NCBI GenBank assembly: GCA_050084515.1
Contig: CM114272.1
Coordinates: 40,548,001 to 40,612,000, forward strand
Direction: 5' to 3'
DNA: 64,000 nucleotides
DNA from: Blasia pusilla
Taxonomy: Eukaryota; Marchantiophyta; Marchantiopsida; Blasiales
This document shows positions 1-11,665 of this stretch, piece after piece (the first letter of the stretch is position 1; the number at the start of each line of letters is the position of its first letter). The notes under the pieces were generated by a model. It saw nothing but the letters and a program-made list of their open reading frames with translations, did no database searches and was not told where the DNA came from. Position numbers and translations under genes: made by a program.

Positions 1-136
1 ACCTACATCAGGAAAAAAACCATAACCCCAACTAAGACATCCGAGCCATGGCAAAATTCAGTGCTATCCCTAAACATGACATTCATTTGCACCGAGCACG
101 GTAAGTGGTGATAGAACAGGTATAGGGTTTACTTAC

Positions 137-484
137 CCTCATCTTCTTCCAATTCTTCCTGTGCTTCACCATCGCCTTCCACCTTCTTCTTCCCCGTCGG
201 CCGAGGTGTACCCGGCACAGGCCTCACTTGATGGGTAGCAATGTGCGAGTTGAAGGTTTCCGCCAGACGGAAAAACTCAATGCACTTTGAGCACAAGCAA
301 ACCCACTGCTTATGCTCCTCAGAGTAGCAATAGTGGACCCACTCCACTGGGTCCCGCCATAGCGAGGTTTGGTAGGCTTGCTTCTCAGGAGAGGGTGGGC
401 TCTTGCCCATGAATGTAGCAAACATCTTTCTAAACTCAAGAGCAACCTGCTCTTTCTCCACCTCTCCCTTGTAGAATTTTGCCT
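137..484 (-). CDS. Putative internal exon with one C2H2 zinc finger, unrecognised gene
   Basis: This open stretch is bounded by plausible splice sites on the minus strand: an acceptor ending CATAG just above 484 and a consensus donor (GAGG, then GTAAGT) at 137/136. It encodes about 116 residues. Near the middle, CSKC is followed twelve residues later by HIATH, which fits a classical C-x2-C-x12-H-x3-H finger. A charged, glutamate-rich tail follows. I do not recognise the family. It may belong with the open stretch at 1134-1886 on the same strand, but the splice phases do not match directly, so at least one further exon would be needed. No ATG fits the start, which agrees with an internal exon. 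The function is unknown; a nucleic-acid-binding role is only suggested by the finger. Confidence 0.45.
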
Positions 485-846
485 ATGTATGAACATAACC
501 AACAATGTAAGCAATGAATTGTTACGTTGGCATTCAAGAAAAGTCGCACATGAGTGCATTCAAATATAAGTCGCAGAGTTTACATGGCATTCTAGAGCAT
601 CCCCAGGACCTAACAAGTTGCTCTGTTGGGATTTAACTTCAAACCCATAGCACTTCTCCTAGTGGGCAACTATATTCCTCAGAAGATTGATACGAAAATG
701 CTATCCACCTTCGATGTGATTTTGCCCACCTACCAGCTAAGCCCGATTCTAGTACAGGCATCTGCCTACACACCCATACAAATCTGCTGCCTAAGAAACC
801 CTAAACCCTCTCTTGGCGGGCTCTACTATAACTATACATATAGAAA

Positions 847-848
<2 letters not shown>

Positions 849-900
<52 letters not shown>

Positions 901-902
901 TA
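849..902. repeat. (TA)n/(CA)n microsatellite
   Basis: About 44 bases of pure TA dinucleotide run into five CA units. It is a simple sequence repeat. The open frames crossing it on both strands are artefacts of the repeat. Confidence 0.97.
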
Positions 903-1133
903 TGCCAACGTGTATATAAACTAGCTACACCCGATACTACATCCGGACCATAGTCCGGTGAAGGACAAAAAAGGGATATCGTAAACATTAACAACCACCC
1001 GTACAAAATTTCACAATAGCAACAGTATTGTGTTTATCACTATGAAGTGATAAGCTATGGTGCCTATGATCTAGAAGATTGGCCACTACCTTCACAAACA
1101 CAAAAGAAGGGCAGGGATATCAGTTCCTCCAAA

Positions 1134-1886
1134 CTACTCCCACAAATCTTTGCTTCTCAAGATAGGATAAATCTTAATCAGTGCAGAGCACTTACCCCGA
1201 GCTAAGCTTAGAATGGCAAAGGAGCTCATACTTTGCACAGACAGATTTGGAATTTGGTCCTTCTCAACAGATAGATTGTCATCAACGTCAGTTTGGTCAA
1301 TAAGGTATATGCTTTTAGGGGTAACACCGATTACCCAAGGGATAAGGTCATTCTTTTCTATATCCTCTATGGTGGATAATCTCCTTTTTAATCGGATGGT
1401 GCATACAATCTTTGTTATCAAATTCTGATTTGATGCCTCCATCATACTTTTGATGTCTGGAATGGTATGCACCTTCATCTTACCTCCCTCATGTCCCACT
1501 ACTTTAAAATTGGTCAAGCCATTTTTCTGGAAGTAGGAGTCAAACCATACGTGCCCACCCGCCAAGCGTGCTTTCGGAGAGAAAGCTACCTTGTAGCCCG
1601 CATGCCTAGCAGCTTGCTCTAAACACTTGTACGTTTCTAGGGGAAAGCCCAGGATGATCCAATCATCCAAGTAATTTTTGGATAGCGGATGTGAACGATT
1701 GCAGACAATGTTTGAGAGGAAAAAGTCACTAGTGAAGCTACTATGAATCATGGGGCTCACCAATGTTTCACTCGACCCCTGATTTCCAGAAAGGAAACGT
1801 GTAACATTTTTGGGCTCTTTCACAGTGATTGTAAGCTCACGTAGCCTACAGGCATCTAAGAACTTTGCAATGGGGATGTCGGGCAT
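1134..1886 (-). CDS. Hypothetical protein, probably one exon of a larger gene
   Basis: This is a 250-codon open frame beginning with ATG and ending in TAG. A strong donor (CGGG, then GTAAGT) lies inside it at 1196/1195, so the real exon may end at 1196, with the last 20 codons being intron read-through. The protein is mixed alpha/beta in composition and has no signal peptide or obvious membrane segment. It contains a stretch rich in aromatic and glycine residues around LAGGHVWFDSYF. I cannot assign a family. A host gene or an old transposon protein are both possible. The strand matches the finger exon at 137-484. Confidence 0.4.
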   Translation of the reverse strand: MPDIPIAKFLDACRLRELTITVKEPKNVTRFLSGNQGSSETLVSPMIHSSFTSDFFLSNIVCNRSHPLSKNYLDDWIILGFPLETYKCLEQAARHAGYKVAFSPKARLAGGHVWFDSYFQKNGLTNFKVVGHEGGKMKVHTIPDIKSMMEASNQNLITKIVCTIRLKRRLSTIEDIEKNDLIPWVIGVTPKSIYLIDQTDVDDNLSVEKDQIPNLSVQSMSSFAILSLARGKCSALIKIYPILRSKDLWE

Positions 1887-1889
1887 GAT

Positions 1890-3109
1890 AACAACAGGCG
1901 ATAGTAGTACCCGTAATGTATGTAAACCCCTATATATTCCTACTATACTACCGACCGAAAGGTCAAGTTCGCATTCAGAACCTAAGAGCTCCTTTGCATT
2001 CAGAACCTAAGAGCTCCGATGATGGAAATTCGGTAGGAGTTACACAATTCGTACGCTAGCCCGAACCTGCGTGATGTGGTCATAAAAAGCGTGTCAGTAA
2101 CCTTGTTTAGTTTGCAATTCTTTGCAGTGAAGCGATAACCAATACAAAGGAATCCAAACATACAACTAATGTACCTGATCACGAGGAGAATCGTCACGCA
2201 GGGATGGAGGGTCACTAGATGGAAGTCGGCACCAAGGACCCCGATTGCAATTACTGTATGTCACGGCGTCCCATTTTGCAAAGATTTTGCTAATGCCGGG
2301 ATACACTCGGGCGGGTTTGAACAAGCAACTATGTCTATTGTACAGGGTTCGCAAGCAGAGAGGACAAGGGAAGGGGGATGAAACAGATCCACCTCTCTAC
2401 GCAGAGAGAAACCAAGGACATCGACAAACAATGGGAAAACCTAACGGATCCTGACTAAAAGTTGCAAAATTTTTCACAACTCTTTCATGAGCCCCATATC
2501 TCAACAAAATCACATGGACTCCCACGATCACCGCAACTACCTCCGAAAATGCAACTCCATCCATGGCTTCACACGTAGACCTCCTTCAATTCATCTACAC
2601 CTGGACGCTTCAACTCTAGAATCAGCAACACCACTAGCAAGAATGGAAAGAGAAGAGGAATCCACCTCTGGCTCGTACAAGAGAGGAAAGACACAAGCGC
2701 TGTCAGTCCACCTTCTCCCAAGCGCTACTCCTTTGTTTGTATATACAAGACACCTTCACATGAGCATTTGCATGAGAAGTACCTTGAGCGCAACTCACTC
2801 AGTCATTCACTCCCACATTCACTCTGCTCTCCTCCTTGCCCCATCAAGTCGGATTAACTCATGCATAGCCGGCATCGTTGGGCACGCGTTTCAATTTCAA
2901 TCTTGTAGCGGTCGTTGGCGACTTTGTCAAAATGCGCGTTGCTGCCTTGGAATCCTGAATGTCAGCAACGAACTCATACACGAAGCCTAAACCTGACCCG
3001 GAACAAGAACCCCCGCCCGGTCACGATACTTAAATAAGCTCGCGATAAACGGTGGCACTTCGTCAAAAGCGCACTACCACCGCGCCTGATTGCCAGCAAC
3101 GAACGCCTA
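1890..3109. other. No recognised gene
   Basis: Mixed-composition sequence. A 167-codon plus-strand frame at 2487-2990 is serine- and histidine-rich with no recognisable motif and is probably chance. A 17-base direct repeat of CCTAAGAGCTCC-type sequence occurs near 1980-2015. No RNA gene or transposon protein is visible. Confidence 0.5.
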
Positions 3110-3276
3110 ATCGAAAGCCAAACCCATAACGAGATCTACAACCCGGCCACGAGACACTCCAAAGCGGTAGCTCACTACCACCTTCAAACTTGCAACAACG
3201 AACCTACACAACAAAAGCCAAACCCACCCTAGAAATAGTTGCGAAACAACACTGAAAAGGGAATTGCCACTGAAAA

Positions 3277-4172
3277 GGGAATTGTTTGGCCGAGAGCAAC
3301 AATTTCCGTGAGAGCCACTACGCGGAAACACGAAAACACTGAAACATCAGACATTGAAAAGCGAACGGAGACCTTCCTTGCACGAAAACATTGAACTGAG
3401 ACTCCAACATTGAAAAGCAAAACGCGGAAACGCGGAAACATGAAACATCATACGAACTCCAACATTGAAAAGCGAACTGAGACCTTCCTTGCACGAAAAC
3501 ACTCGAAGCCAAACCTTGACGCAGAACCCCAGTCCGGTCACGAAAAATGACAGCACTACCACCTTGGTTCGTGAAAGCTCACTACCACCTTCAAACTTGC
3601 AACAACAAACGTAAACACTACAATTTCCACGAGAGCCACAACACGGAAACACAAAAACACTGAAACGCATGGGTCGCGCGGGTGTCAAACAGCCTTCAAA
3701 CCCCTAAACCCACCACCCACCACACGGGAATTGTTTGGCCGAGAGCAACAATTTCCGTGAGAGCCACTACGCGGAAACACAAAAACACTGAAACATCAGA
3801 CATTGAAAAGCGAACGGAGACCTTCCTTGCACGAAAACATTGAACTGAGACTCCAACATTGAAAAGCGAAACGCGGAAACGCGGAAACATGAAACATCAT
3901 ACGAACTCCAACATTGAAAAGCGAACTGAGACCTTCCTTGCACGAAAACACTCGAAGCCAAACCTTGACGCAGAACCCCAGTCTGGTCACGAAAAATGAC
4001 AGCACTACCACCTTGGTTCGTGAAAGCTCACTACCACCTTCAAACTTGCAACAACGAACGTAAACACTACAATTTCCGCGAGAGCCACAACACGGAAACA
4101 CAAAAACACTGAAACGCATGGGTCGCGGGTGTCGAACGACCTTCAAACCCCTAAACCACCACCCACCCACGC
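3277..4172. repeat. Two-copy tandem repeat, unit 449 bp, with 111-bp subrepeats
   Basis: The segment starting GGGAATTGTTTGGCCGAG at 3277 recurs at 3726 (offset 449) with only scattered changes, up to about 4172. Inside each unit the motif ACATTGAAAAGCGAAC is present twice, 111 bp apart (3351 and 3462; 3800 and 3911), so the array has a higher-order structure. Sequence at about 3110-3240 is a more diverged partial unit, including the shared stretch CACTACCACCTTCAAACTTG. Minus-strand frames across the array repeat the same peptide and are best treated as by-products of the repeat. Composition is unlike a simple satellite, and no transposon protein is seen. Confidence 0.9.
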
Positions 4173-4809
4173 TTTTTGCGCGGTGCCACGTTCTTTGCAC
4201 TGTAAACGAAAAGCATCGGAGCGAAACCGCAAAAGTGAGGGTCAGAATCAGAATCGCGCACATTCGAACCAACAGCCCGAGCGTCGAGACCGAAGCCAAC
4301 TACTCCGTCTTAGCCCTAGTGATTAGCGATGATTAGGACACCCCGTCCGTCCTTCCCTAAATCCGTCCGTCCCGTCCTTCCCTACATCCATCCGTGAGCG
4401 GTGGAGACGCCAACCGATATCCGCCAACCGCTACCGCGGTCTACCGATATTTCCGTTTTCCCGATCCGGAGCTCCGAAGCGCGCCTTTACCGAGGCGCCT
4501 GCCGATAGGGCCTAGCCTAGGCTTCGCTTTATTGCGAAGCCGCGGCAAAGTATGGGCTTCGAAACTATCCGGGCCGTGAGGGAAGGGCGGCCCCGCACTC
4601 AAACTTGGCAAGCCACAACGGCAACCAACACGTATGGGTGGTGGCAATACAGGACATCCGAAGGGAGGTCGTCGGAGGGTAGGTCACCGTCGGATGGCAG
4701 CCTATGGGTATATTGCCGGGCGGAAGGGCGGACGACTAGCTAGCGGCCCTACGGAGACAACAGCGGATGCTGACGTTGTGACTACACGTACGCTCAAACG
4801 CGCCTCCCT

Positions 4810-5871
4810 CTCCCCTTTCCTTTTTTTTTTGTCCTCTTGCTAAATTGGCCCCCTCTTAATGCGGGTCAATGGCCTTAAAATTACCTCAACTTGAATGCCC
4901 CTCCTAAAATTGCTCCCCTTTGGACTTCTCCTAAAATATACCTCCCACGTGTGAGTCAACTCTCCATAAATATGACTTTCACTCACGTTCACCCTTGAAT
5001 GTATTTGTCCCTTGTCCTATCCACTCAGATAAAAGATTTTTTTTCTACCCTCACTCAAAGAGTTACCAAAGAAATTTGGTAATTTCACTCACACCTTGGA
5101 ACGGTGGCTATGGCAGCCCAGCAAAAACTGTCGTAACTTCACGCTCAGCTCATGAAATTATGCACCGTTTCTTTCACAACGTGAAAAACTTCCCGATCTA
5201 CAAACTTCTTAAATTTGTTTCTCCATTAAACCTTCCACCAAAAATTGATAGGGACTGTCGTACGGCCCAACGTCTCTTTCTCCTATGCAAAATTTTGCAA
5301 CACTTCCGCGCTGATTTCTCCCAACTCATACTTCATACTTGTAAAATCAGAAATCAGAGACGCACATGGTGCTCCCAAGAGCATCGAAATGGGGAAATCC
5401 GCCCCCATACTCAATCTCTAAAGAAATTCCCACTCTCCTAATGAGAGGCTTGGATTACATATATAAGGCAAGGAAGACCATAGCTCTGCCGCCTCATGCC
5501 AAGAGGTTCAACAAAGAAAGATTGAGCTCTCAAGCTCTCTCTCCTGGAGGTATATCCCCTTCCCTCTCCCAAGCTCTCTCCTCGATAACCTATGTTCGCA
5601 AGTCACCTCCTTGGCTCTTGACCTGCTGTAACGGGTCAAGGGCCACTTCCAAAAGTAGAAATTAAACTATAATCCAAATGGAAACTTACCTGAAATATTA
5701 AGTTTCTCTATATGGCTCCAAATGAGCCAAAACGAAGGGGAAACCTGCTCTCTCAGGTTACCCGTGGCCTCAGCAGGTCATCCTTGACTTCTTGAGACTG
5801 CCCTCGAGTATCTCCAAAGGATCTCTACTAGATCTCGCCGATCTATCCTAAAAGACATGACATTGATGATG
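4810..5871 (-). mobile_element. 5' end fragment (block B plus leader) of the DNMT-carrying gypsy family
   Basis: Read on the minus strand it begins at 5871 with TGTCATGTCTTTTAGGAT. It then follows the block-B sequence seen at 25490-26096 and 14646-15148, including CCAAGCCTCTCATTAG and the GCGGCGGAGCTATGGTC-like stretch. From about 5400 down to 4810 it matches the non-coding leader of copy 1 (24800-25330), with the roughly 320 bp between B and that leader missing. No gag or pol remains. It is an old truncated copy. The GC-rich sequence below 4810 (4330-4810) is unassigned. Confidence 0.8.
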
Positions 5872-7084
5872 CACTACGGGTACGATGCCCATGCATCGTA
5901 TGGGCATCTTACTAGTTTACTTCATTTCATTTGGGAGACCTTCCCCCTATTCTCTCTAACTTCCTGTACATGGAAGAGGGTGTAGGAAGTAAATCCCAAT
6001 AAATCACGCAAGTCAATTATTCTTTGGATTAAAAAAAGACGTTTCACCAACCTTTTCTTAATATGTTAGGAGTATGTGTATGAAATGGTTATATGAGAGG
6101 GTGTTTGAGTGATGAATTTCATTACGTGGCCTTAATCAAGATTGAATTTGTGGAAAGTGATCCTTGATCCTCTATCGTAGGTCAAGGTATGTGACGTGTG
6201 TGCACAAGTGACCAAGGAAAGAGCTTAGGAGGAGATGAAGAGGGGATATATCCAATGAGAAAGAGTTTGGAAGCTCATTTTCTCTTGTTGAACTTTTTTT
6301 ATGAGGCAGTGGAGCTATAGTCCTCCTGGCTGTAAGAGTAACCCAAGCCTCTCATTATGAAAGTTATCTTGGTTTTGGATCTTTGAAATTACAAATAGAA
6401 AATGAGTTCTACAATGTGGGAGCTTGGGTGTGATTGCTTGTTCCGCATATTAGGTACTATGTACCCCATTCATTGGTTCATGGGGGTGCTAACAAGAGCA
6501 TGAGCCCAATGTTCTGTATTCTGTTAGGTGATTTTCTTTGGGGATATGGATGAACCCAAAAGCACAACTAATTTTTTTCCAAAATTAGATAATGGGGATC
6601 AGATCCGCCTTGGAAGGATTCCTTGGAGTACAAGCTAGATCACTATTTTATTGTGTCAATAGGTTTGAAATTTTTTATGGAAGAAATGAGCACGAAAGCG
6701 CTACCAAAATGTTGTTGGATTTGAGGCAATGGGCTCTATGAAAATTTCCGCTAGAGAAAAATTAGAATGCGGATGAGAAATTTGAATCTACAATAATGTA
6801 GATCCAACAATCATGCACGTTGCTCACCACATAACTTTTTGTTTTGACGTAGAAGCACAAATTGGAAACTATTTCTACGAGGCTAGCTACCCCATGGAAA
6901 TTAAGCTATTTGAGGGGAGGCGGGATCCGCGGGGAGCTACTCTACGTTGCGATGGTTCCAGGAGTGTTATGAGACATATGAGCTTCTAAAGTTTCTAGTA
7001 AGCAACCCTCTTTGTACGCAAGTTTTCAGAAATGGGAGTCCCTGTAATGTACTACTGAAAGGAAAAAAGTACTCCCTTAATCGC
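5872..7084. other. No gene; includes a short inverted block-B fragment at 6241-6361
   Basis: Bases 6241-6361 match the inner part of block B (CCAAGCCTCTCATTA, GAGGCAGTGGAGCTATAG) in the plus orientation, opposite to the copy ending at 5871. The two therefore form an imperfect inverted repeat around 5872-6240. Just inside the left arm lies the short palindrome ACGATGC-CCAT-GCATCGT (about 5891-5908). The remainder to 7084 shows no gene. Confidence 0.6.
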
Positions 7085-8160
7085 AAAGTATTAAGTTCGT
7101 TCCCAAGAGATCATTGTTTCTTGAGAAAAAGAGAGGTTTTACAAAAATTATAAAGAATAACTCCTTCTTCACTAAGTGCTTCACTAACTTCAATGACTAC
7201 ATCTTCACTAGTACAAAAGATTAAAATGATTTTCTTCCTTCCAAAAGAGACTCTTCTCAAGTGCAGATAAAGAGTCTTGCAAATCTTGGATACCAAAGTT
7301 CCGACAAGGACCTCAAGGAGATCTCATGAAGGTGGCAACTCACTCTACTTTCAGAACTGAATCTGTCACGGAAGGTTACTCACTGTCTAACAACTTTCAT
7401 ACGCTCTTCCTGATTATCCTCTGAAATTTTGGAATCAAAGACTCCACACTCATCCCCACCGTAGCCCAATAAGATGGAAAATCAACTCCGAACATCAGAA
7501 AGAATGAACGAGGACACTTCTCCTGCATCAAAGAGTGGAGGAAACTAGATAGTATTACAAGCTTCCGAGTGTACAAGACTCTTCGGCTTGGATCATCCCT
7601 AAAGACCCTTGCACACAATCAACGAAAATACTGAAAATTCAAGACACAAGGGAATGATCCCGTGCTCTTCTTCTTTACCCTTTTAATAGTCTCTTTACAA
7701 CCCATGATTGACCTTTCTACTTCCTTCTAGATTTCTAACTATCAATCACACGGTTCAGATCTTTCAACCCTTCCTTTCCCTTAAGTCAGTTGATTTCTTT
7801 GTTGATTCCTTTCCGCTTCCATCAAAACCACAACGCCCTTCCATTTCTAACTTTTGAAACCGCCGCAACGGAGTGCTACCTTCACGAAGCACTCCTATCC
7901 TATCTTCGCGAAGCACTATATTACTTTTGCTACCACCACAAAGAAGTCCTCCCCACAATTTCCCTTCGATCCACTTTCTTCAAAACATTGTTTCTTTTTT
8001 CTATTCCTACTCTTCATACATCATTCCGCTTTGTGAAGACTCTTGCTTATTCCTCCTTCTTCTTTCTTATGCTTCTTTGCTTTCTTAGTCTTGGCTCTTT
8101 GGTCTTCGGCCTTTGTTCTTTGTTCTTTGTTCACAGTCTTTGCACGAAGACTCCTTTTGA
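7085..8160 (-). repeat. LTR-like arm (inverted relative to 11666-12570)
   Basis: The reverse complement of this stretch parallels 11666-12570. Shared landmarks are GGGATCATTCCCTTGTGTCT, GCGGCGGTTTCA, and the pair TCTTGGGAACAAACTTA / CAGGAAACAATG (all reversed here). Degenerate GAAGA-rich short repeats lie at its outer end. Its relation to the gypsy integrase pieces between the two arms suggests a diverged LTR. Open frames at 7790-8411 on the plus strand are phenylalanine/serine-rich shadows of this low-complexity sequence. Confidence 0.65.
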
Positions 8161-8459
8161 ACTTTTGCTGTAAAGAAGAAGTCTTTTACAGCCTTTGCTT
8201 AACAGTATTCACTATCTTCCCGTACTGCGGTCTTTGCTACGAAGTACTCGCGCCTCTTATTCTTACTTCTTCTCACTCCTCCAAGACAGTCCTCAGTTTC
8301 TTACTCTCTATCTTGTCCTTTCAACGGAACTCTTCCATTCCATGCTTCCACACAATTTATGTAAAGTATACCTCTTTACTTCCAGTCTTAAGTCTTGAGT
8401 CTTCACAGTGAAGACTTTACTACAATTATGTACAAAAATAACCTTTCTACCAAAATTTC

Positions 8460-9480
8460 AAGAAATGCGGGCACTACAGCCCCATTCAAAGTTTGGACCG
8501 ATGCATCTAACTTTGCAATTGGGGGAGTGTTAACCAAGCGGATCAGTTGGTTTCTTATGAGTCGGCCAGTTATAATTAGAGATCAAATAGCACACTCACT
8601 AGAGGAAGGTGTATGCAGTGATTCATTTCATCAAGAAGTGAGAAGTATATTTGTTACATAGTCCGCACTCAAGGTTTACACTACCAACATCTCTTGCAAG
8701 TATTTTACAAGTTAGGAGAAGCGATTACCGAAACAACTCCGTTAGCATGAATACCTAGGGAGATTTGATATGGAAATCATTTATGAGCTCGGAAAGGATA
8801 ACTTAGTCGCTTATGCCTTGATTAGGTGGGAGCAATACTTGAGAGGAATTGGGATGTTGGAAACTGATTGGCGAAACTTAGTGAAGGCCACTAACTAGTG
8901 CAATGAAATTGCCCAAAGCTTAAGATAGTTAGAGGCAAAGAAGAAGGGAGCAAGTGTGAGGCACATTATACTCGTGGCATGGATATATGGTGTTGTGAAA
9001 TGAAAACAACAATTGAAAGGAGTTTTCATTTTGACTCAAAATACAATAACTACGTTGGAGAAACCTCATCTTTTCTTTGACAATATTTTTAGACATTGGG
9101 ATGTATGAAGTGAATTGTATCTCATACACCAAGTTTATCTCTAAGTTTTGCACATGTCTGTTCAATACAATAGGAGCGGATCTGCTCGTAAGTGCATGTT
9201 ATCACTCAAATATGGCGGGTCAAGCGGAACGTGTAAACTTAGCTCTTGAGGTGTATCTACAAAAATATGTTTGGTAGATCAAAATTTTGGGTAAAGAATT
9301 TGCCTATGGTGGAGTTTAAGTATAAGAACTCCCTGCATTTGGTAACACAATACACACCATTTTTGTTGGTAGCGGGATTCTATCCCAGAACCTCAACTAG
9401 GTTTGAAGAACCGAAGGCATCTAAAGTGAGGAGCTCCATGCCAACAATGGAGGACTTTGTGGCAAAGAAATTTTAGGACT
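8460..9480 (+). pseudogene. Ty3/gypsy RNase H-integrase remnant (chromovirus-like)
   Basis: The frame at 8460 contains FKVWTDASNFAIGGVLTK, the start of a Ty3/gypsy RNase H domain with its first catalytic aspartate. From about 9180 the integrase core continues with SACYHSNMAGQAERVN (the usual form is S-A-Y-H-P-Q-T-x-G-Q-x-E-R-x-N). It is followed after a frameshift by VEFKYKNSLH and a YTPFLLVAGFYPRT stretch typical of gypsy integrases. Stops and frameshifts are numerous. It appears to continue at 11480 after a younger insertion. Confidence 0.8.
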
Positions 9481-10117
9481 ACGAAGAGGCTCCTACATCA
9501 TCAAATGGTGCTCGACGTTGCTACAAGAGGCAAGTTGATATTTCTTTGCGAGTTGTTCCATTATCTTATAAATCATTCATGAGTCAATTGACTAGTTTGG
9601 GAGTTACGAAGAGTCATTCAAATAAAAATAACACTAGTCACAAACATATTAATTTAAAATGGCTCATATTCTACTAGTGTACTATAAAAAATCTCCTTTC
9701 CTGAGAGGGCGACTTCTAAATGGTCACCTTGATATTCATCTAAGGCTCTAAAAATATCTTATGTTCATATGACAAAAGTACTATTGTTGATATTCCTAGC
9801 ATTGATATTTCTAGTCCTCAAGACATTGTGGTTCCTTGCATTCACTTGCTTCACACAAAGCTCCCTTGCTTTGATGTCTAGAAGGGCGACTTTAAAATCA
9901 TTTACATATGTTACTAACACTAATCTCAACAAGTAATCGATGAAGGGATATCCCCTCATATGCTGCATTTGTTTCTCCTCTATACTAAGCCTATGTAGAT
10001 AAAACAAGTCTAGGTTGCTTCTTTGAAGCCCAACTTATGATTTAGCTTCCCAAGGTAAAAAAAATAACCTAATATAGAGAAGGTCTAAATTAAAGCCCAA
10101 ATTAAACATAAATTTTC

Positions 10118-10330
10118 CTATATCATATAATCCTTCTCATAACATGAAGGTAAGATCTCTAAGATGCTTACGAAGCCAATTATGTAGCTCAAGTCTGACC
10201 TAGTTATACTAAGATAAATCAAAATCCTAACCATACGCTTGTACGTATTGGAATTCGCAAGCAACTCTCCTTCATCCATTCTTAACTTCACACTTTGGCC
10301 TAATGGCGTAGAGATAGGCTTACAAGCCAT
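10118..10330 (-). pseudogene. Ty1/copia reverse transcriptase/RNase H fragment
   Basis: The translated frame begins MACKPISTPLGQSVKLRMDE and contains SLSITRSDLSYIIGFVS-like residues, the conserved link between copia reverse transcriptase and RNase H. It is close to the same segment at 57950-58130 in this window. Only about 70 codons survive, without catalytic residues. It sits inside the gypsy relic spanning 8460-11665 and is directly followed by the dispersed repeat at 10345. Confidence 0.8.
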
Positions 10331-10344
10331 TATACCATATTTGT

Positions 10345-11308
10345 TGTGCGCCTACTCTCCTTGAACGTCAATCTTAGTATTGCGGAAGCGCACGCTAAGT
10401 AGAACACGCTCTCATCGCCCACCTGCACCCAAATGCACTCATGTTAGTGTGGCTTCGGATCAAGAAGCCTTCCAGCCCACCGAGTCCTCGACTCGGTATC
10501 TCATCAAGCTCAACCTTCCCTCATTCCTAGGTTCCCAACACGGGTAAGTCTTCAGAGACTTGGTACAGACTTTCGGGTTAGTCCACGCACTTAAAACAAC
10601 GTTTGCGCGCCTATCGGTCCCAACTATCCAATGGATCTCACATGATTTCCCAACCAAGACTCAACGATATGAGTTGTGAGTTGGAATCCAATAGGGACCT
10701 CCGAAATCCACTCTATTGGACTTGGTTCGGGTTTCAAATCCCAACGTCAAACTCTTGATCCGTTCTGTGCCCTTGAGTCACCCCCCGGCGCCCAAAGTGG
10801 GATTGAGTCCCAAGCATCTTTGGGACCTTCCCCCTTACTCGTACTTTTGGAGATCTCCAGGGTCCCCCTACCTCAGGGTCAACCGGACTTCCTTTACAAT
10901 CGGTTTTGGCCCATATCTCGGATTTTTTGTAAGCATTTGCCAAGATCTTTAGTGTGTTGGAACTAACTCTGCATAATCTTTCCAACGCTACCTTATTTTT
11001 TCCAAACGAATCTTGGGACTAAAAGTTATGGTCAAAAGTACAGTCGGAAACTCCAAACGCTAGCCGCGCCCCAAGTCTGGCTCTCACCCTTGGCCGCGTC
11101 TCCTTATGAGACTCATCTTCTTGAAGTCTGAGCTTCGCGTTTGGTTTTGGTTTCCTTAGTCACAACCATAAACGCATAAAACACTTGAAATGCTCGTTGC
11201 GCTTGCGTCTCGCGCTTGTGTTTCTCTAACTCCAAAGTGCAAACCATCCTAGCGTGAGCTCGCTAGAGTTCGGATGTTCCACTTGGCGCTTGTTTGGTTA
11301 TGAGGGTC
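10345..11308. repeat. Dispersed non-coding repeat R1, copy a (possible solo LTR)
   Basis: This roughly 0.96 kb segment is homologous to 45475-46492. Both open with TGTGCGCCTACTCTCCTTGA and close with TTTGGTTATGAGGGTC. Both also share interior landmarks: TCGGCCTCTCATCAAGCTCA or similar, TCTTTGAAGACTTGG-like stretches, and a CTCCTTGCGCTTGGCG-like right part. There is no coding capacity. The TG start and, in the second copy, a CA end would suit an LTR, but no flanking duplication or internal region is identified. Confidence 0.75.
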
Positions 11309-11479
11309 GCGAGAATATTTTTAAAGCATGTGGAGAAAATTTTGACATTGTAATAATCACGTGTTATTCTAAACATGATAATCTCAACACCAATGAAGTA
11401 CTTGAGTTCTCCTTAGTCCTCCATATTAAAATTTGCTAGAAACTTTAGCTTGACTTGTTGTACTGATTGAGGTTGTTGT

Positions 11480-11665
11480 TGAAGATGAGGTGAGTTCATG
11501 ATGTATTCCATGTTAGTGAGCTAAAATCGCTTATGGATGATCAAGACCCCACTTAGACAAGACTATTTCGACCAGATAATATCATAGTCAAAGACCAAGA
11601 GGAGTCCGAAGTGAAGATTATGTTGGACGAGCAAAGAATTAAGAGAGGAAGGTAGGACTGCAAAG
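11480..11665 (+). pseudogene. Gypsy integrase C-terminus/chromodomain-like remnant
   Basis: The reading FHVSELKSLMDDQDP is the FHVS-x-LK motif that ends most Ty3/gypsy integrases. It is followed after one stop by ESEVKIMLDEQRIKRGR, which resembles the start of a chromodomain. The piece abuts the plus-oriented LTR-like arm. This suggests it is the 3' end of the gypsy element whose RNase H and integrase core lie at 8460-9480, split by the copia/R1 block. Confidence 0.7.

Noticed and set aside
1134-1886. Host methyltransferase or nucleotide-binding enzyme
   Set aside because: Glycine-containing stretches such as LAGGHVWF do not fit a Rossmann motif, and no other motif supports it.
2487-2990. 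167-codon plus-strand gene
   Set aside because: Compositionally biased, no domain, no neighbouring splice or promoter logic; probably chance.
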